The position numbers were made by a program, and so were the translations under genes. Below, piece by piece: positions 10,555 through 20,720 of a stretch of 64,000 nucleotides of DNA; positions within the stretch are counted from its first letter, which is position 1; every line of letters starts with the position of its first letter. Under the pieces are notes generated by a model. That model was not told where the DNA came from. It did no database searches and worked only from the letters and a program-made list of their open reading frames with translations. The DNA comes from Ramlibacter pallidus (lineage in GTDB: Bacteria; Pseudomonadota; Gammaproteobacteria; Burkholderiales; Burkholderiaceae_C), in contig NZ_JADDIV010000001.1 of the NCBI RefSeq assembly GCF_015070875.1, positions 62,001 to 126,000 of the forward strand, given 5' to 3'.

Positions 10555-11310
10555 TCAGCGCGCCAGGTAGCCACCGTCCACCGGGTAATAGCTCCCGGTC
10601 ACGAACGAGGCCGCCGGAGAGCTGAGCCAGAGCACCAGTTCCGCCACCTCCTCCGGCCGGCCCAGCCTGCCGATCGGGTGGGCTGAGACCAATGCCGCGT
10701 TGATGGCCGCGTCGGCCTCCAGCCCGGAGATCATCGGGGTGTGGATGAAGGCCGGACCGACCGAGTTCACCCGCACGCCCTGAGCGCCGTATTCCACGGC
10801 GGCCACTTTCGTCAGGCCGACCACGCCGTGCTTGGCGGCGGTGTACGCCGGCGCGGTCGCGAACGCCACCTGGCCCAGGATGGAGGCGACGTTGACGATC
10901 GCGCCTCCGCCGTCCTTCAGCATCTGCGCGATCTGGTGGCGCATCCCGTAGAACACGCCCGAAAGGTTGATGTCGATGACCCGCTGCCACGCTTCGACCG
11001 GATAGTCGGCCGTGAGGGCGGCATCACCGCCGATGCCCGCGTTGTTGCAGGCGATGTCCAGGCGACCGTACGCGGCGACCGTGCGGTCCACGAGCGCGCC
11101 GCACTGGTCGGGTTGCGAGACATCGCACGCGACGAACACCGCCTTCCCGCCGGCCTGCCGCACCAGGCCGACCGTCTCCTCCCCGCCTGCCGCATTCGTA
11201 TCGGAGACGACGACGCGCGCACCCTCACGCGCATACGCCAACGCGATCGCGCGGCCGATGCCTGAACCGGCGCCGGTCACCAGCGCCACCTTGCCTTCGA
11301 GCATGCTCAT
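10555..11310 (-). CDS. Short-chain dehydrogenase/reductase (classical SDR)
   Basis: The 251-residue protein has the classical SDR features: the Rossmann motif TGAGSGIG near residues 12-19, an acidic residue in VVSDT at the end of beta-2 that favours NAD(H), NNAG, an active-site Ser and YTAAK. The end PVDGGYLAR is typical of glucose/alcohol dehydrogenase-like SDRs. The substrate is unknown. It is a single-gene unit with an FNR-type box about 86 bp upstream of its start, which suggests induction at low oxygen. It converges on the tRNA-Thr terminator. Confidence 0.9.
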   Translation of the reverse strand: MSMLEGKVALVTGAGSGIGRAIALAYAREGARVVVSDTNAAGGEETVGLVRQAGGKAVFVACDVSQPDQCGALVDRTVAAYGRLDIACNNAGIGGDAALTADYPVEAWQRVIDINLSGVFYGMRHQIAQMLKDGGGAIVNVASILGQVAFATAPAYTAAKHGVVGLTKVAAVEYGAQGVRVNSVGPAFIHTPMISGLEADAAINAALVSAHPIGRLGRPEEVAELVLWLSSPAASFVTGSYYPVDGGYLAR

Positions 11311-11389
11311 CTGGAACTCCTTCGACTGGGACGGGCCACGGTGGCCCCGTCACTTGCAGCCAATGTAGGGTCCCACCATCGGGTGTCAC

Positions 11390-11403
11390 TTGACCTGTCG
11401 CAA
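11390..11403. promoter_or_regulatory. FNR/CRP-family box upstream of the SDR gene
   Basis: TTGACCTGTCGCAA. On the minus strand a TACATT hexamer starts at 11367, 29.5 bp from the box centre, as in class II FNR promoters. Confidence 0.65.
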
Positions 11404-11439
11404 GCGTATCGCCATGCGTGGGAAGGAGATGCAGCCGCG

Positions 11440-11736
11440 CTAGATCGGCTCGCGGCGCACCACCGCCAGCACGCGCTCGCGCACCGCGTCGGCCGCGGTG
11501 CGCAGGCGCAGAGCCGCCTCGAAGTGCTCCCACGTGGCACCGGGGCCCGCGCCTTCGGCATGCGCCTGGGCGGCTTGGCGCACGCCTGCCTCGGCCGCGT
11601 TCGCCGCTTGCTCGGCGGCCATCCACTCGGCATGGAGCACCTCGACTTCCACCAGCGCGCGACGCTGCTCGCCCGTGAACAGCATGGGATGCAGGCCGGC
11701 CGGCGCGGTGGCGTGGGTGCACTTCGTCATGAACAT
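11440..11736 (-). CDS. Hypothetical protein, 98 aa, Ala-rich helical
   Basis: The start at 11736 (MFMTKCTH) is chosen because AGGAGAAG lies immediately upstream; a longer in-frame reading exists but has no ribosome site. The product is mostly alpha-helical by composition, with Ala, Glu and Arg runs (AEWMAAEQAANAAEAGVRQA) and no signal peptide or membrane segment. I do not recognise a family. It lies between two FNR-type boxes, but the box at 11864 has no plausible -10 in this gene's direction. Confidence 0.55.
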   Translation of the reverse strand: MFMTKCTHATAPAGLHPMLFTGEQRRALVEVEVLHAEWMAAEQAANAAEAGVRQAAQAHAEGAGPGATWEHFEAALRLRTAADAVRERVLAVVRREPI

Positions 11737-11863
11737 CTCTTCTCCTGGAGCGGCCCGACCGGCGAGCCGCAGCCCATGATCGGCGACGCCGGCAGACATG
11801 CATTTGCGCCACCGCAAACGGCGCCTCGGGATGGAAGCGGCCCGGCGGCCGGCTTTCGCGCGC

Positions 11864-11877
11864 TTGATCTTGCGCAA
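11864..11877. promoter_or_regulatory. FNR/CRP-family box upstream of the cytochrome-like gene
   Basis: TTGATCTTGCGCAA. A CAGAAT hexamer at 11899-11904 lies 28.5 bp downstream of the box centre, giving a predicted start about 14 nt before the ATG at 11926. Confidence 0.7.
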
Positions 11878-11925
11878 GCCGGCGTCAGCCGCCATGGCCA
11901 GAATCACCCATCACCGGAGACCCGC

Positions 11926-12231
11926 ATGCGCCACACGATCGTCGCCTTCCTCCTCCTCACGGCAGCCGCAGGCGCGGTGCACGCGCAGTCGCCGGCGCGC
12001 GGGCAGTTGCTCTATTCCAACCACTGCATCGAATGCCACACGACACAGATGCACTGGCGTTCGCAGCGGCTGGCGCGCGACTGGGATTCGCTGCGCGAGC
12101 AGGTGGTGCGCTGGCAGGCGACGGCACAGCTGCAGTGGAGCGAAGCGGACATCGACGCGGTGGCCCGCCACCTGAACGACACGGTGTATCGCTTCCCGCG
12201 TTCGCAGGCGCTGCACACGCCCGTGCGCTGA
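11926..12231 (+). CDS. Periplasmic cytochrome c-like protein, single CxxCH
   Basis: The 101-residue product starts with a Sec signal peptide (residues 1-20, cleavage after VHA) and carries one heme c site, CIECH, at 34-38. The rest is a short helical domain rich in Trp and Arg. No obvious Met axial ligand region follows, which is unusual for class I cytochromes c, so the sixth ligand is unclear. It probably acts in periplasmic electron transfer. The upstream FNR-type box and spaced -10 point to low-oxygen expression. It converges with the PfkB gene with a 16-nt gap. Confidence 0.82.
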   Translation: MRHTIVAFLLLTAAAGAVHAQSPARGQLLYSNHCIECHTTQMHWRSQRLARDWDSLREQVVRWQATAQLQWSEADIDAVARHLNDTVYRFPRSQALHTPVR

Positions 12232-12247
12232 AGGACCGGGCGATCCG

Positions 12248-13210
12248 TCAGATCGCTGTCGCGTCCACCCGCGCCACCTGCACCTGCGGCAACAGGCGAT
12301 CCAGGTCGCCCGGGCTGCACAAGGCCGTGCCGGCGTTGAGCAAGGCCGCCGCGGACGCCGCCATCGCGCTGCGGAAAGCCCGCTCCAGCGGTTCGCCGCG
12401 CGCCATCCCCAGCACCAGCGCGCCGAGGAAGCTGTCGCCGGCGCCGATCGTGCTGGCCACCGCGACGTGCAGTGCCGGGGCCTGCCAGGCTTCGCCGGCC
12501 GCGACCAGCAACGCGCCCCCGGCACCGAGCGAAAGCGCCACCACCTTCGCCTGTCCCCGGTCGATCACCGCGCGGCATGCGGCAATGCGCTCGCGGGTGC
12601 CGGCCAGCGCCGCGCCGGTCAACTCCTGCAACTCGCGCAGGCTCGGCTTGAAGAGGTGGACACGCGCTTCGAGTCCGCCGGCGAGCGCCGCGCCCGACGT
12701 GTCCAGCACCAGGCGCACGTCCATCGGCGCGAGGCGGCGCGCCAGCTGCCCATAGGCATCCTGCGGCACGCCGGGCGGCAGGCTGCCGCTGGCGACGACG
12801 AAGGCGCATCCGCGCGCGGCGGCGGCGGTCCGGTCCAGGCAGTCCTGCCATTCGGCCGGCGACAAGGCCGGCCCCGGCAGCACGAAGCGGTACTCGCGGC
12901 CACTCGCCTCCTCGACCACCGAGAAGCTCTCGCGGGTCTCGCCCGCGATAGTCAGCGCCTCATTGGGCACATGCTCGTCGTGCAGCAACGCGCGCAGCCT
13001 TTCGCCCGTGGGACCGCCGGCCGGGTATAGGGCGTTCACGCTGCCGCCCAGCCGCGCGATCACGCGCGCGACGTTGATGCCGCCGCCGCCGGGGTGGACA
13101 CGCGCCGCGTCGCAGCGCATCTTGTGGGCCGGTTCCACCTTCGCGGTGCGCGTCGAGAGATCGACGGCGGGGTTGAGGGTCAGCGTGAGGATGCGGGGGC
13201 TGGCGCTCAT
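12248..13210 (-). CDS. PfkB-family sugar kinase, 1-phosphofructokinase-like
   Basis: The 320-residue protein has both PfkB signatures: HPGGGGINVARV near residues 42-53 and the C-terminal TIGAGDSFLGALV with the catalytic Asp. The start MSASPRILTLTLNPAVD, with the NPAVD motif, is typical of 1-phosphofructokinase/tagatose-6-phosphate kinase relatives. It would phosphorylate a hexose phosphate with ATP. It lacks PTS neighbours. Its ATG overlaps the HlyD-family stop by 4 nt, so it is the last gene of a DksA-like/ABC exporter operon, an odd partnership. A PfkB gene under anaerobic control is also known next to stress genes in pseudomonads. Confidence 0.88.
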   Translation of the reverse strand: MSASPRILTLTLNPAVDLSTRTAKVEPAHKMRCDAARVHPGGGGINVARVIARLGGSVNALYPAGGPTGERLRALLHDEHVPNEALTIAGETRESFSVVEEASGREYRFVLPGPALSPAEWQDCLDRTAAAARGCAFVVASGSLPPGVPQDAYGQLARRLAPMDVRLVLDTSGAALAGGLEARVHLFKPSLRELQELTGAALAGTRERIAACRAVIDRGQAKVVALSLGAGGALLVAAGEAWQAPALHVAVASTIGAGDSFLGALVLGMARGEPLERAFRSAMAASAAALLNAGTALCSPGDLDRLLPQVQVARVDATAI

Positions 13211-14403
13211 GGCTTGCGCACCTGCACGCGCCGGCCTTCGCTGACCGTCGGCGGCGGATAGACGACCACGCTCTGGCCGGCCTGCAATCCCGACTGGATC
13301 CACGCCTCGCTGCCGTTGCGGCCGGCCACTTCCACCGGCTGCAGGCGCGCGCGCTTGCCGTCGATGCGGTACACGGCCATGCCCCCGTCGGCGAAGGGGA
13401 ACAAGGCCCCCACCGGCGCCAGCACGGCCTGGTCCACGCTCTGCGTGATGATCCGCACGGTGACGCGGAAGCCGTCGCCGACCACCTGCCAGGCCGCGGG
13501 CGGGCTGTCGAGGTCGATCAGCACCTTCACGCGCTGTTCCTCGATGCCGAGTGCCGACACCTTGGTGAACGCCGCCGGCTCCACGCGCCGGACCCGGCCC
13601 TGCACGGGCGGTCCGCCCCAGCGCTCGATCACGGCCCGGCGTCCAGGTTGGGCCTGCACGGCGTCGGTCGTCAGCAGCTCGGCGACCACCTCCATCCGCG
13701 CGGGATCGCCGATGTCCAGCAAGGCCGCGCCGGCGGGCAGCGTCGCTTCGCTCGGCTGCGCGACCTTGAGCACGACGCCATCGACCGGCGAGCGCACGGC
13801 CAGCGGCTGCCCCGCCTGCACCGGGCCGGGCGGCTGGAGCACCGCCGCGGCCTGGGCGCGCTCCTGCAGCGCCACCTCGCGTTCGGCACGCGCCGCTTCC
13901 TGCTCGCGCTGCACCGCGGACAGGGCAAGCCGCGCGCTGTCGAGGCGGGAGGCCGAGAGGAAGCCCTCGCGCGCCAGCTTCTCCGTGCGGTGCAGCTCGA
14001 GCTGCGCTTCCTCGACGGCGATGCGGGCGCGGTCGACCCGGGCGCCCGCGCGCTGCACGCCCGCGCTGGCAGCGGCATGCCGTGCGGCCGCCTCGCGCGC
14101 CGTGCGGTCGTCGATCATGGAAGACATCACCGGCAGGAGCACGGCCACGGTGTCGCCGGCCCGCACGCGGTCGCCTTCGCGCAGCACGATGCGGGTGAGG
14201 CGCGCGGCGACGGGCGCCGACACCGTGTAGCGGTCGCGCAGGCGGGTGCGGCCGTCCTCCTCGATGCCCTGCTCGAAGCGCCCGGCCTGCACCACCCCGG
14301 CTTCGACGGCCACGGGCCGCGGCGCGAAGGCCCAGGCCAGCAAGGCGACGATGGCCGCGGCGCCCGCGCCCCAGCCCCAGATCTTGCGATGCATCATGTT
14401 CAT
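13207..14403 (-). CDS. HlyD/MacA-type periplasmic adaptor protein
   Basis: The 398-residue protein has one N-terminal membrane anchor (residues 9-27), then a split lipoyl-like domain (APVAARLTRI...REGDRVRAG and VRSPVDGVVLKV) around an Ala/Arg/Glu-rich coiled coil at about 95-200, and beta-barrel domains at the C-terminus. Such adaptors link an inner-membrane ABC permease to envelope or outer-membrane partners. Both neighbours overlap by 4 nt: the FtsX-like permease upstream and the PfkB gene downstream. The substrate is unknown. Confidence 0.9.
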   Translation of the reverse strand: MNMMHRKIWGWGAGAAAIVALLAWAFAPRPVAVEAGVVQAGRFEQGIEEDGRTRLRDRYTVSAPVAARLTRIVLREGDRVRAGDTVAVLLPVMSSMIDDRTAREAAARHAAASAGVQRAGARVDRARIAVEEAQLELHRTEKLAREGFLSASRLDSARLALSAVQREQEAARAEREVALQERAQAAAVLQPPGPVQAGQPLAVRSPVDGVVLKVAQPSEATLPAGAALLDIGDPARMEVVAELLTTDAVQAQPGRRAVIERWGGPPVQGRVRRVEPAAFTKVSALGIEEQRVKVLIDLDSPPAAWQVVGDGFRVTVRIITQSVDQAVLAPVGALFPFADGGMAVYRIDGKRARLQPVEVAGRNGSEAWIQSGLQAGQSVVVYPPPTVSEGRRVQVRKP

Positions 14404-16766
14404 TCCCTTGTCTTGAGCGCCGCGACCATGTCGAGCGCGTCGATGCGGCGGCGCACGACCATCGCGCTGGCCACGCCCGCGGTCACCACGCAGATCGCCG
14501 CCCAGGCGTACGTCCGGGGCTGGATCGCCACCGGGAAGAGGAACTGGTCCGAGCGCATCAGCTGGACCACGCCGTGCGTCAGGGACCAGCCGAGGAGCAT
14601 GCCCAGCGGCAGCGCGATGGCGATGCCCAGCGCCAGTTCGCCGAGCAGCAGCACGGAGACCTCGCGCCGCGTGAAGCCCAGCACCCGCAGGCTCGCCAGC
14701 TCCCAGGTGCGCTCCGCCAGTGCGATGCGCGCGTTGTTGTAGACCACGCCCACCGCGATCACCGCGGCGAAGGCGGTGAGGATGGAGCTCATGATGAGGA
14801 TGTTGCGCGCGCTCACGTCCTGCATGTTGCGCAGCATGGTCGCCTTGCTGAAGGCGCCCGCCACCTTCGGCAGGCCCTGCGTGGCCTCGAGCACGCGCTC
14901 CGCGGCGCCCGCGCCGACGCGGAGGCTGAAGAAGTTGGCCAGGTCGGCATCGCCGAGCGCGCGGTTGAGGGTGTCGCGCTGGATGAAGGCGTTCAGCCCC
15001 ATCATGTCGCTGACCGTGCGCTCCAGCACCAGCCGCAGCACTTCGCGGCGGCCTTCGCGCACCTCGACCAGCACGGTGTCGCCGGGCTGGAGGCCCAGCT
15101 TGTCGGCCAACCGGTCGGTCATCACCAGCCCGTGCGTGCCCGGGGGCCGCGTCGCCTGCGCCACGTCGACGATGCGCTGCAGCTGCGGCACGGCGGGATA
15201 CGCATCGAGCAGGCCTTTTTCGCTGAGGGAACCATGCGTGTAGCGCACCTGCAGGCGGCGCCCGGGCTCCACCTGCACCACGCCCGGCAGCCGCGCCAGT
15301 TCGCGCCCGGCGCCGGCGTCCACCGCATCGGTGGTCCACACGATGATGTCGCCGCGCATGGCCAGGTTGAACTGCGTGTCGACGATCGTGTCCATGGCGT
15401 CGCGGAAGAAGTTGCCCAGGATGACGATCGCCACCGAAGCCGCGATGCCGCCGACGGTGACGGCCGCGCGCAGCGGGCGCCGCTCGAGGTTGCGCATGAT
15501 CATCCGCACCGCGGGACCGAGGCGCAGGCGCGGCAGGCGCTCCAGCAGCGCGCGGCGGTAGCGCCCCGGCGCGGGCGGCCGCATCGCTTCGGCGGCGGAC
15601 AGGCGCACGGTGGCGCCGATGGCCGTGAGCGTGCCCAGCACCGCCGTGACGACCACCAGCAGCAGCCCGACGGCCGCGAGTTCCGCCCCGAGGCGGTAGC
15701 GGAAGCTCGGGAAGCGGAAGAAGTCGGCATAGAGGCCGGTGAGCAGCGTGCCCATCCCCTGCCCCAGCACCAGGCCGAGCGCGAAGCCGCCCAGCACCAT
15801 GGGCGCAACCAGCTTCAGGTAGTGCCAGGCGATGCTGCGGTTGGGATAGCCCAGCGCCTTCAGCGCCGCGACCTGTTCGCGCTGCGTGGCGACCAGCCTC
15901 GCCGTCACCACGTGCAGCAGGAAGCCGGCGACCGCCAGGAAGATGGCGGGCAGGACGGTGCCGAGCACCCGCTGTTCGCGGATCTCGTTGTCCAGCATCG
16001 CGTGCGAGCCCTGCTCGTCTCGGCCGTGCGCGGGCGCGCCGCCGAGCCCCGCGAGGCGGCGACTGACTTCGTCCACGACCGCCGGCTCCGATGCGCCCGG
16101 GCCCAGCTTGAACGCGACGTGGTTGAACGCGCCGGCCATGTCCAGGGCGGCCGCCAGTTCGTCGTGGTCGACCCAGAAGACGCCGAAGGCGCGCAGGTCG
16201 GGCATCCCGTACAACCCGCCGAAGATGTACTCGGGCGAGAGCGCGGTGCCGGTGATGCGCAGCGTCCGGTGCTTGCCGTTCACCAGCGCGGAGACGGCGG
16301 CTCCGGGGCGCAGCCGGTGCGCCTCGGCGAAGCTCTCGGTGACCACGGCTTCGAGCTCGCCGCCGGCCCGGCTGCCGCCCTCCGGCCAGCGGCCGGAACG
16401 CAGCTGCACGCGATTGAGGCGCTGCGGGCGGTCCACGTCGCGCCCGATCAGTTGCCCGATGACGGGGTCGACGCTGCCGGGCACGGTGACGCGCGCGAAG
16501 GTCTCCACCGTCGTCTGCACGTCCAGCACGCCGGGTACTTCGGCCAGGCGGGTGGCCAGGGCATCCGGCGCACGCTTGACCGTCGCGAAGACATCGGCAA
16601 AACGCCCGCCGGCGTAGAAGTCGTCGCGCGCCTGCGCGAGGGAGTCCACGGCGGACAGCGTCGCCAGGAAGCCGCCGATGCCGCTCGCGACCACCAGCGC
16701 GATCGTGATCGCCTGGCTCCAGAGCAGGCGCAGGTCGCGCAGCACCTTGCGATCGAGCGCGCGCAT
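14400..16766 (-). CDS. ABC transporter permease, FtsX/MacB-like, duplicated
   Basis: The 788-residue protein has an N-terminal transmembrane helix, a large periplasmic domain, three helices (about 320-460), a second helix plus periplasmic domain and three final helices, i.e. two FtsX-type units in one chain. The GTG at 16775 overlaps the ATPase stop and is an alternative start; ATG 16766 (MRALDRKV) was taken because family members begin near that motif. Together with the ATPase and HlyD protein it forms a DevBCA/LolCDE-like exporter or mechanotransmission complex in the inner membrane. Confidence 0.9.
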   Translation of the reverse strand: MRALDRKVLRDLRLLWSQAITIALVVASGIGGFLATLSAVDSLAQARDDFYAGGRFADVFATVKRAPDALATRLAEVPGVLDVQTTVETFARVTVPGSVDPVIGQLIGRDVDRPQRLNRVQLRSGRWPEGGSRAGGELEAVVTESFAEAHRLRPGAAVSALVNGKHRTLRITGTALSPEYIFGGLYGMPDLRAFGVFWVDHDELAAALDMAGAFNHVAFKLGPGASEPAVVDEVSRRLAGLGGAPAHGRDEQGSHAMLDNEIREQRVLGTVLPAIFLAVAGFLLHVVTARLVATQREQVAALKALGYPNRSIAWHYLKLVAPMVLGGFALGLVLGQGMGTLLTGLYADFFRFPSFRYRLGAELAAVGLLLVVVTAVLGTLTAIGATVRLSAAEAMRPPAPGRYRRALLERLPRLRLGPAVRMIMRNLERRPLRAAVTVGGIAASVAIVILGNFFRDAMDTIVDTQFNLAMRGDIIVWTTDAVDAGAGRELARLPGVVQVEPGRRLQVRYTHGSLSEKGLLDAYPAVPQLQRIVDVAQATRPPGTHGLVMTDRLADKLGLQPGDTVLVEVREGRREVLRLVLERTVSDMMGLNAFIQRDTLNRALGDADLANFFSLRVGAGAAERVLEATQGLPKVAGAFSKATMLRNMQDVSARNILIMSSILTAFAAVIAVGVVYNNARIALAERTWELASLRVLGFTRREVSVLLLGELALGIAIALPLGMLLGWSLTHGVVQLMRSDQFLFPVAIQPRTYAWAAICVVTAGVASAMVVRRRIDALDMVAALKTRE

Positions 16767-16771
16767 CGCGG

Positions 16772-17497
<726 letters not shown>

Positions 17498-17517
17498 TCT
17501 TCCAGGCGCCGGCACGT

Positions 17518-17892
17518 TCAGGACGCGTGCGCCGCGCGCCGCTCCGACTCGCCCTGGCAGGCGGTGCACAGCGCGGCCGCCGGCACGGCTTGCAGGCGCG
17601 CGGGAGCGATCGCGTCGCCGCACTCCGCGCACACGCCGTAGCTGCCCTCGCGGATGCGCAGCAGCGCCGCGTCGACTTCCGCCAGCTCGCGCAGGGCATG
17701 CGCGGTGGTAGCGTCGCTGACGGTGTCCTGCGCCTCGTCGTCGGCGACCTCCTTGAAGTCGGACGGTGCGGCCGGCTCGTCGGCGGCGTGCAGCGCGGTG
17801 CCGGCGGCCTCCTGCAGGGTCGCACGCAGCTCGGCCTGGCGGCGGCGCAGCAGCTGCTCCGCGGTGGCGGTGGATGGGGACGCAGTGGTCAT
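17518..17892 (-). CDS. DksA/TraR-family zinc-finger protein
   Basis: The 124-residue protein has an N-terminal helical region with acidic residues ([10 protein letters not shown], about 48-57) corresponding to the coiled-coil tip of DksA, and a C4 zinc finger with Cys88, Cys91, Cys109 and Cys112. DksA-family proteins bind the RNA polymerase secondary channel. This short form resembles the DksA-like accessory proteins found in stress loci rather than housekeeping DksA. An FNR-type box with a CAGAAT -10 lies upstream, and the gene leads an ABC exporter/PfkB operon. Whether it acts on polymerase is inference. Confidence 0.88.
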   Translation of the reverse strand: MTTASPSTATAEQLLRRRQAELRATLQEAAGTALHAADEPAAPSDFKEVADDEAQDTVSDATTAHALRELAEVDAALLRIREGSYGVCAECGDAIAPARLQAVPAAALCTACQGESERRAAHAS

Positions 17893-17943
17893 CGTGGGCC
17901 TTTCGTGATGCCATCGATTCTGGGCGGCCGCGGGCGCCGCGGC

Positions 17944-17957
17944 TTGATCTCGCGCAA
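17944..17957. promoter_or_regulatory. FNR/CRP-family box between divergent DksA-like and acyl-CoA ligase genes
   Basis: TTGATCTCGCGCAA. Both directions have a spaced hexamer: CAGAAT starting at 17922 on the minus strand (28.5 bp from centre) and TAACCT at 17980-17985 on the plus strand (29.5 bp). Confidence 0.75.
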
Positions 17958-18025
17958 CTGCGGCGCGCGGGCGCGCCCCTAACCTGCTGACAGGCGCCGC
18001 ACCTGCCGGCGCGAAGGCTGGATCC

Positions 18026-20692
18026 ATGAGCGTCCGCAATCTCGATGCCCTCTTTTCGCCCCGCTCCATCGCGGTGGTCGGCGTGTCCACCCGGGCCGAC
18101 AACCTCGGCGCCATCGTGCTGCGCAACCTGCGCGGCGGCGGGTTCGCGGGGCCGGTCTGGGCGGTGAACCGCCGCGCCGGCGAGGTCGACGGCATGCCGG
18201 TCTGCGCGGACGTCGCCTCCATCCCGGGCGTGCCGGACCTGGCGATCCTCTGCACGCCCCCGGCCACGATCCCCCGGCTCGTCGACGAACTCGGGCGCAA
18301 GGGCACGCGCGCGGCGATCGTCATCTCCGCCGGCCTGAAGGACCCGATGCCGGACGGCACGGGCACGATCGAGCAGGCCATGCTGGACGCGGCGCGTCCC
18401 TGGCTGCTGCGCATCCTCGGGCCGAACTGCATCGGCGCGCTGGTGCCCGGCATCGGCCTGAACGCCAGCTTCGCACCCGGCAATGCCACGCCCGGCCAGT
18501 TGGCGTTCGTCACGCAGTCCGGCGCGCTGGCGACCGCCATGCTGGACTGGGCCTCCACCCAAGGGATCGGCTTCTCGCACTTCATCTCGCTGGGAGACAG
18601 CGCCGACGTCGATTTCGGCGACCTGCTGGACTACCTGGCGGGGGACGCGCAGACGCGCGGCATCCTGATGTACGTCGAATCGGTGAAGCACGCGCGCAAG
18701 TTCATGTCGGCCGCGCGCGCCGCGGCCCGGAACAAGCCGGTGGTGCTGGTCAAGGCCGGGCGCGCCGAGGCGGGAGCGCGTGCCGCCGCCTCGCACACCG
18801 GCGCGCTGGCCGGCTCCGACGCCGTGTTCGATGCCGCCGTGCGCCGCTCGGGCATGGTGCGGGTCGACACGCTCGAGGCGCTGTTCGATGCGGCGGAGAC
18901 GCTGGCCCGTCCGCGCCCGTGGCGCGGCGAACGCCTGGCGATCCTCACCAACGGCGGCGGCGCGGGCGTGCTCGCGGCCGACGCGCTGGCGCTGGCCGGC
19001 GGCACGCTCGCCGAACTTGCCCCCGCCACCCTCGCCTCGCTCGACGCGGTGCTGCCTCCGAACTGGTCGCGCGCCAATCCCGTCGACATCATCGGCGACG
19101 CGCCGGTGGAGCGTTATCGGGACGCCTTGCGCATCCTCCTGGCCGCGCCCGAAGCCGATGGCGTGCTGTTCATGCACGCGCCCACCGCGATCGTCCCGGC
19201 CGCGGAGATCGCCGCGGCCTGCCTGCCGCTCGCGCAGGGGGCGGCCAAGCCGGTCCTCGCCTCCTGGCTGGGCGGCCGCTCGGTGCAGGGGGCGCGGCAG
19301 GCCTTCACGGCGGCGGGCCTGTCGTGCTATGCGACGCCGGAGCACGCCGTGGCCGCCTGGCAGCAAGTGGCGCAGTACCACCGCAACCAGCAGGCCTTGC
19401 TCGAGTTGCCGGAAGCCCGGCCCGAAGGCCTGGCCGTGGACCGCCGCGCCGCCGAGGAAATCCTCGCCGACGCGCTGCGCGAGCAAAGGGACTGGCTCAC
19501 CGACGAAGAGGCCATGGCGCTGCTCGCCGCCTACGGCGTGCCCGTCGTGCCGACGCGCCGCGTGCGTGACGCGGAAGAAGCGGCCGACGTGGCGCGCGAC
19601 ATGGGCTTCCCCGTCGCATTGAAGGTCGTGTCGCGCCAGATCCAGCACAAGTCCGACGTCGGCGGCGTCGCGCTGGGCCTCGCGTCGGTGGAGGAGGTGC
19701 GCAAGGCCGCCGTGGAGATGCGGCTGCGCGTCGCCGCCCGCAGCCCGCAGGCGCATGTCAGCGGCTACACCGTGCAGCGCATGGTGCGGCGCCCGCGCGC
19801 GCGCGAGCTGATCGTCGGCATCGCCACCGACCCGGTGTTCGGCCCCACCGTGCTGTTCGGCGCCGGCGGGACCGCCGTCGAGATCCGGAAGGACCGCGCG
19901 CTGGACCTGCCGCCGCTGAATGCCGCCCTCGCCCGCGACCTCGTGGCCCGCACGCGCGTGGCCGCGGAACTGGCTGCGCACCGCGGGACCGCGGGCGTGC
20001 ACCAGGCCGCGCTGCTCGACACGATCCTGCGCGTGTCGCAGATCGCCTGCGAGCTGCCCATGGTCGCCGAACTCGACATCAACCCGTTGCTCGCGGACGC
20101 CGACGGCGTGCTGGCGCTGGATGCGCGCGTGCGCGTCCGCGGTACCGCCGTGGCCGGCGACGCGCACCTCGCGCTGCGGCCCTATCCCGCCGCCCTGGAG
20201 GAGTCCTTTGCCAGCGGCGGCGGCAGCCTGGCCCTGCGCCCGATCCGGCCGGAGGACGGCGCGCGGCTGGCGGCGTTCTACGCCAGCGCGCCGGCGCAGG
20301 ACCTGCGCCTGCGCTTCTTCCACACGCGCCGCGAGGTGCCGCGGTCCGAGCTCGCGCGCTTCTGCCAGATCGACTACGACCGCGAGATGGCCTTCATCGC
20401 CCTCGACGGCGAGCGCATGGTGGGCGAAGTGCGCGCGATCTGCGACCCGGACAACCTGCAGGCGGAGTTCGCGATCCACGTCGCCGCGCCATGGCAGCAC
20501 CGCGGGCTGGGCCGGCGGCTCCTGCAGAAGATGACGGACTACCTGCGCGCGCGCGGCACGGGCGAGATGGTGGGCGAATGCCTGGAAGAGAACGCCGGCA
20601 TGCTGGCGCTGGCGCGCTCGCAGGGCTTGGTGGTCGCGCCGAACGCCGACGGCACCGTGGCCCTGCGCAGGAAGCTCGCCGGCCCTGGCTGA
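18026..20692 (+). CDS. ADP-forming acyl-CoA (acetyl-CoA) synthetase fused to GNAT acetyltransferase
   Basis: The 888-residue protein has the order CoA-binding domain (1-135), succinyl-CoA ligase-like domain with a SHTGALAG segment near 255, ATP-grasp domain (about 490-700) and a C-terminal GNAT domain (about 725-885). Two roles are known for this architecture: ADP-forming acetate/acyl-CoA ligase, which conserves ATP in fermentation, and Pat/PatZ-like protein lysine acetyltransferase, in which the ligase half is catalytically dead. The SHTGA segment includes a His at the position expected for the phosphohistidine, which leaves ligase activity possible. It shares a bidirectional FNR-type promoter with the DksA-like gene. 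Confidence 0.9.
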   Translation: MSVRNLDALFSPRSIAVVGVSTRADNLGAIVLRNLRGGGFAGPVWAVNRRAGEVDGMPVCADVASIPGVPDLAILCTPPATIPRLVDELGRKGTRAAIVISAGLKDPMPDGTGTIEQAMLDAARPWLLRILGPNCIGALVPGIGLNASFAPGNATPGQLAFVTQSGALATAMLDWASTQGIGFSHFISLGDSADVDFGDLLDYLAGDAQTRGILMYVESVKHARKFMSAARAAARNKPVVLVKAGRAEAGARAAASHTGALAGSDAVFDAAVRRSGMVRVDTLEALFDAAETLARPRPWRGERLAILTNGGGAGVLAADALALAGGTLAELAPATLASLDAVLPPNWSRANPVDIIGDAPVERYRDALRILLAAPEADGVLFMHAPTAIVPAAEIAAACLPLAQGAAKPVLASWLGGRSVQGARQAFTAAGLSCYATPEHAVAAWQQVAQYHRNQQALLELPEARPEGLAVDRRAAEEILADALREQRDWLTDEEAMALLAAYGVPVVPTRRVRDAEEAADVARDMGFPVALKVVSRQIQHKSDVGGVALGLASVEEVRKAAVEMRLRVAARSPQAHVSGYTVQRMVRRPRARELIVGIATDPVFGPTVLFGAGGTAVEIRKDRALDLPPLNAALARDLVARTRVAAELAAHRGTAGVHQAALLDTILRVSQIACELPMVAELDINPLLADADGVLALDARVRVRGTAVAGDAHLALRPYPAALEESFASGGGSLALRPIRPEDGARLAAFYASAPAQDLRLRFFHTRREVPRSELARFCQIDYDREMAFIALDGERMVGEVRAICDPDNLQAEFAIHVAAPWQHRGLGRRLLQKMTDYLRARGTGEMVGECLEENAGMLALARSQGLVVAPNADGTVALRRKLAGPG

Positions 20693-20720
20693 AGACCGGG
20701 CGCGGGCCGCGCGAAGAGGC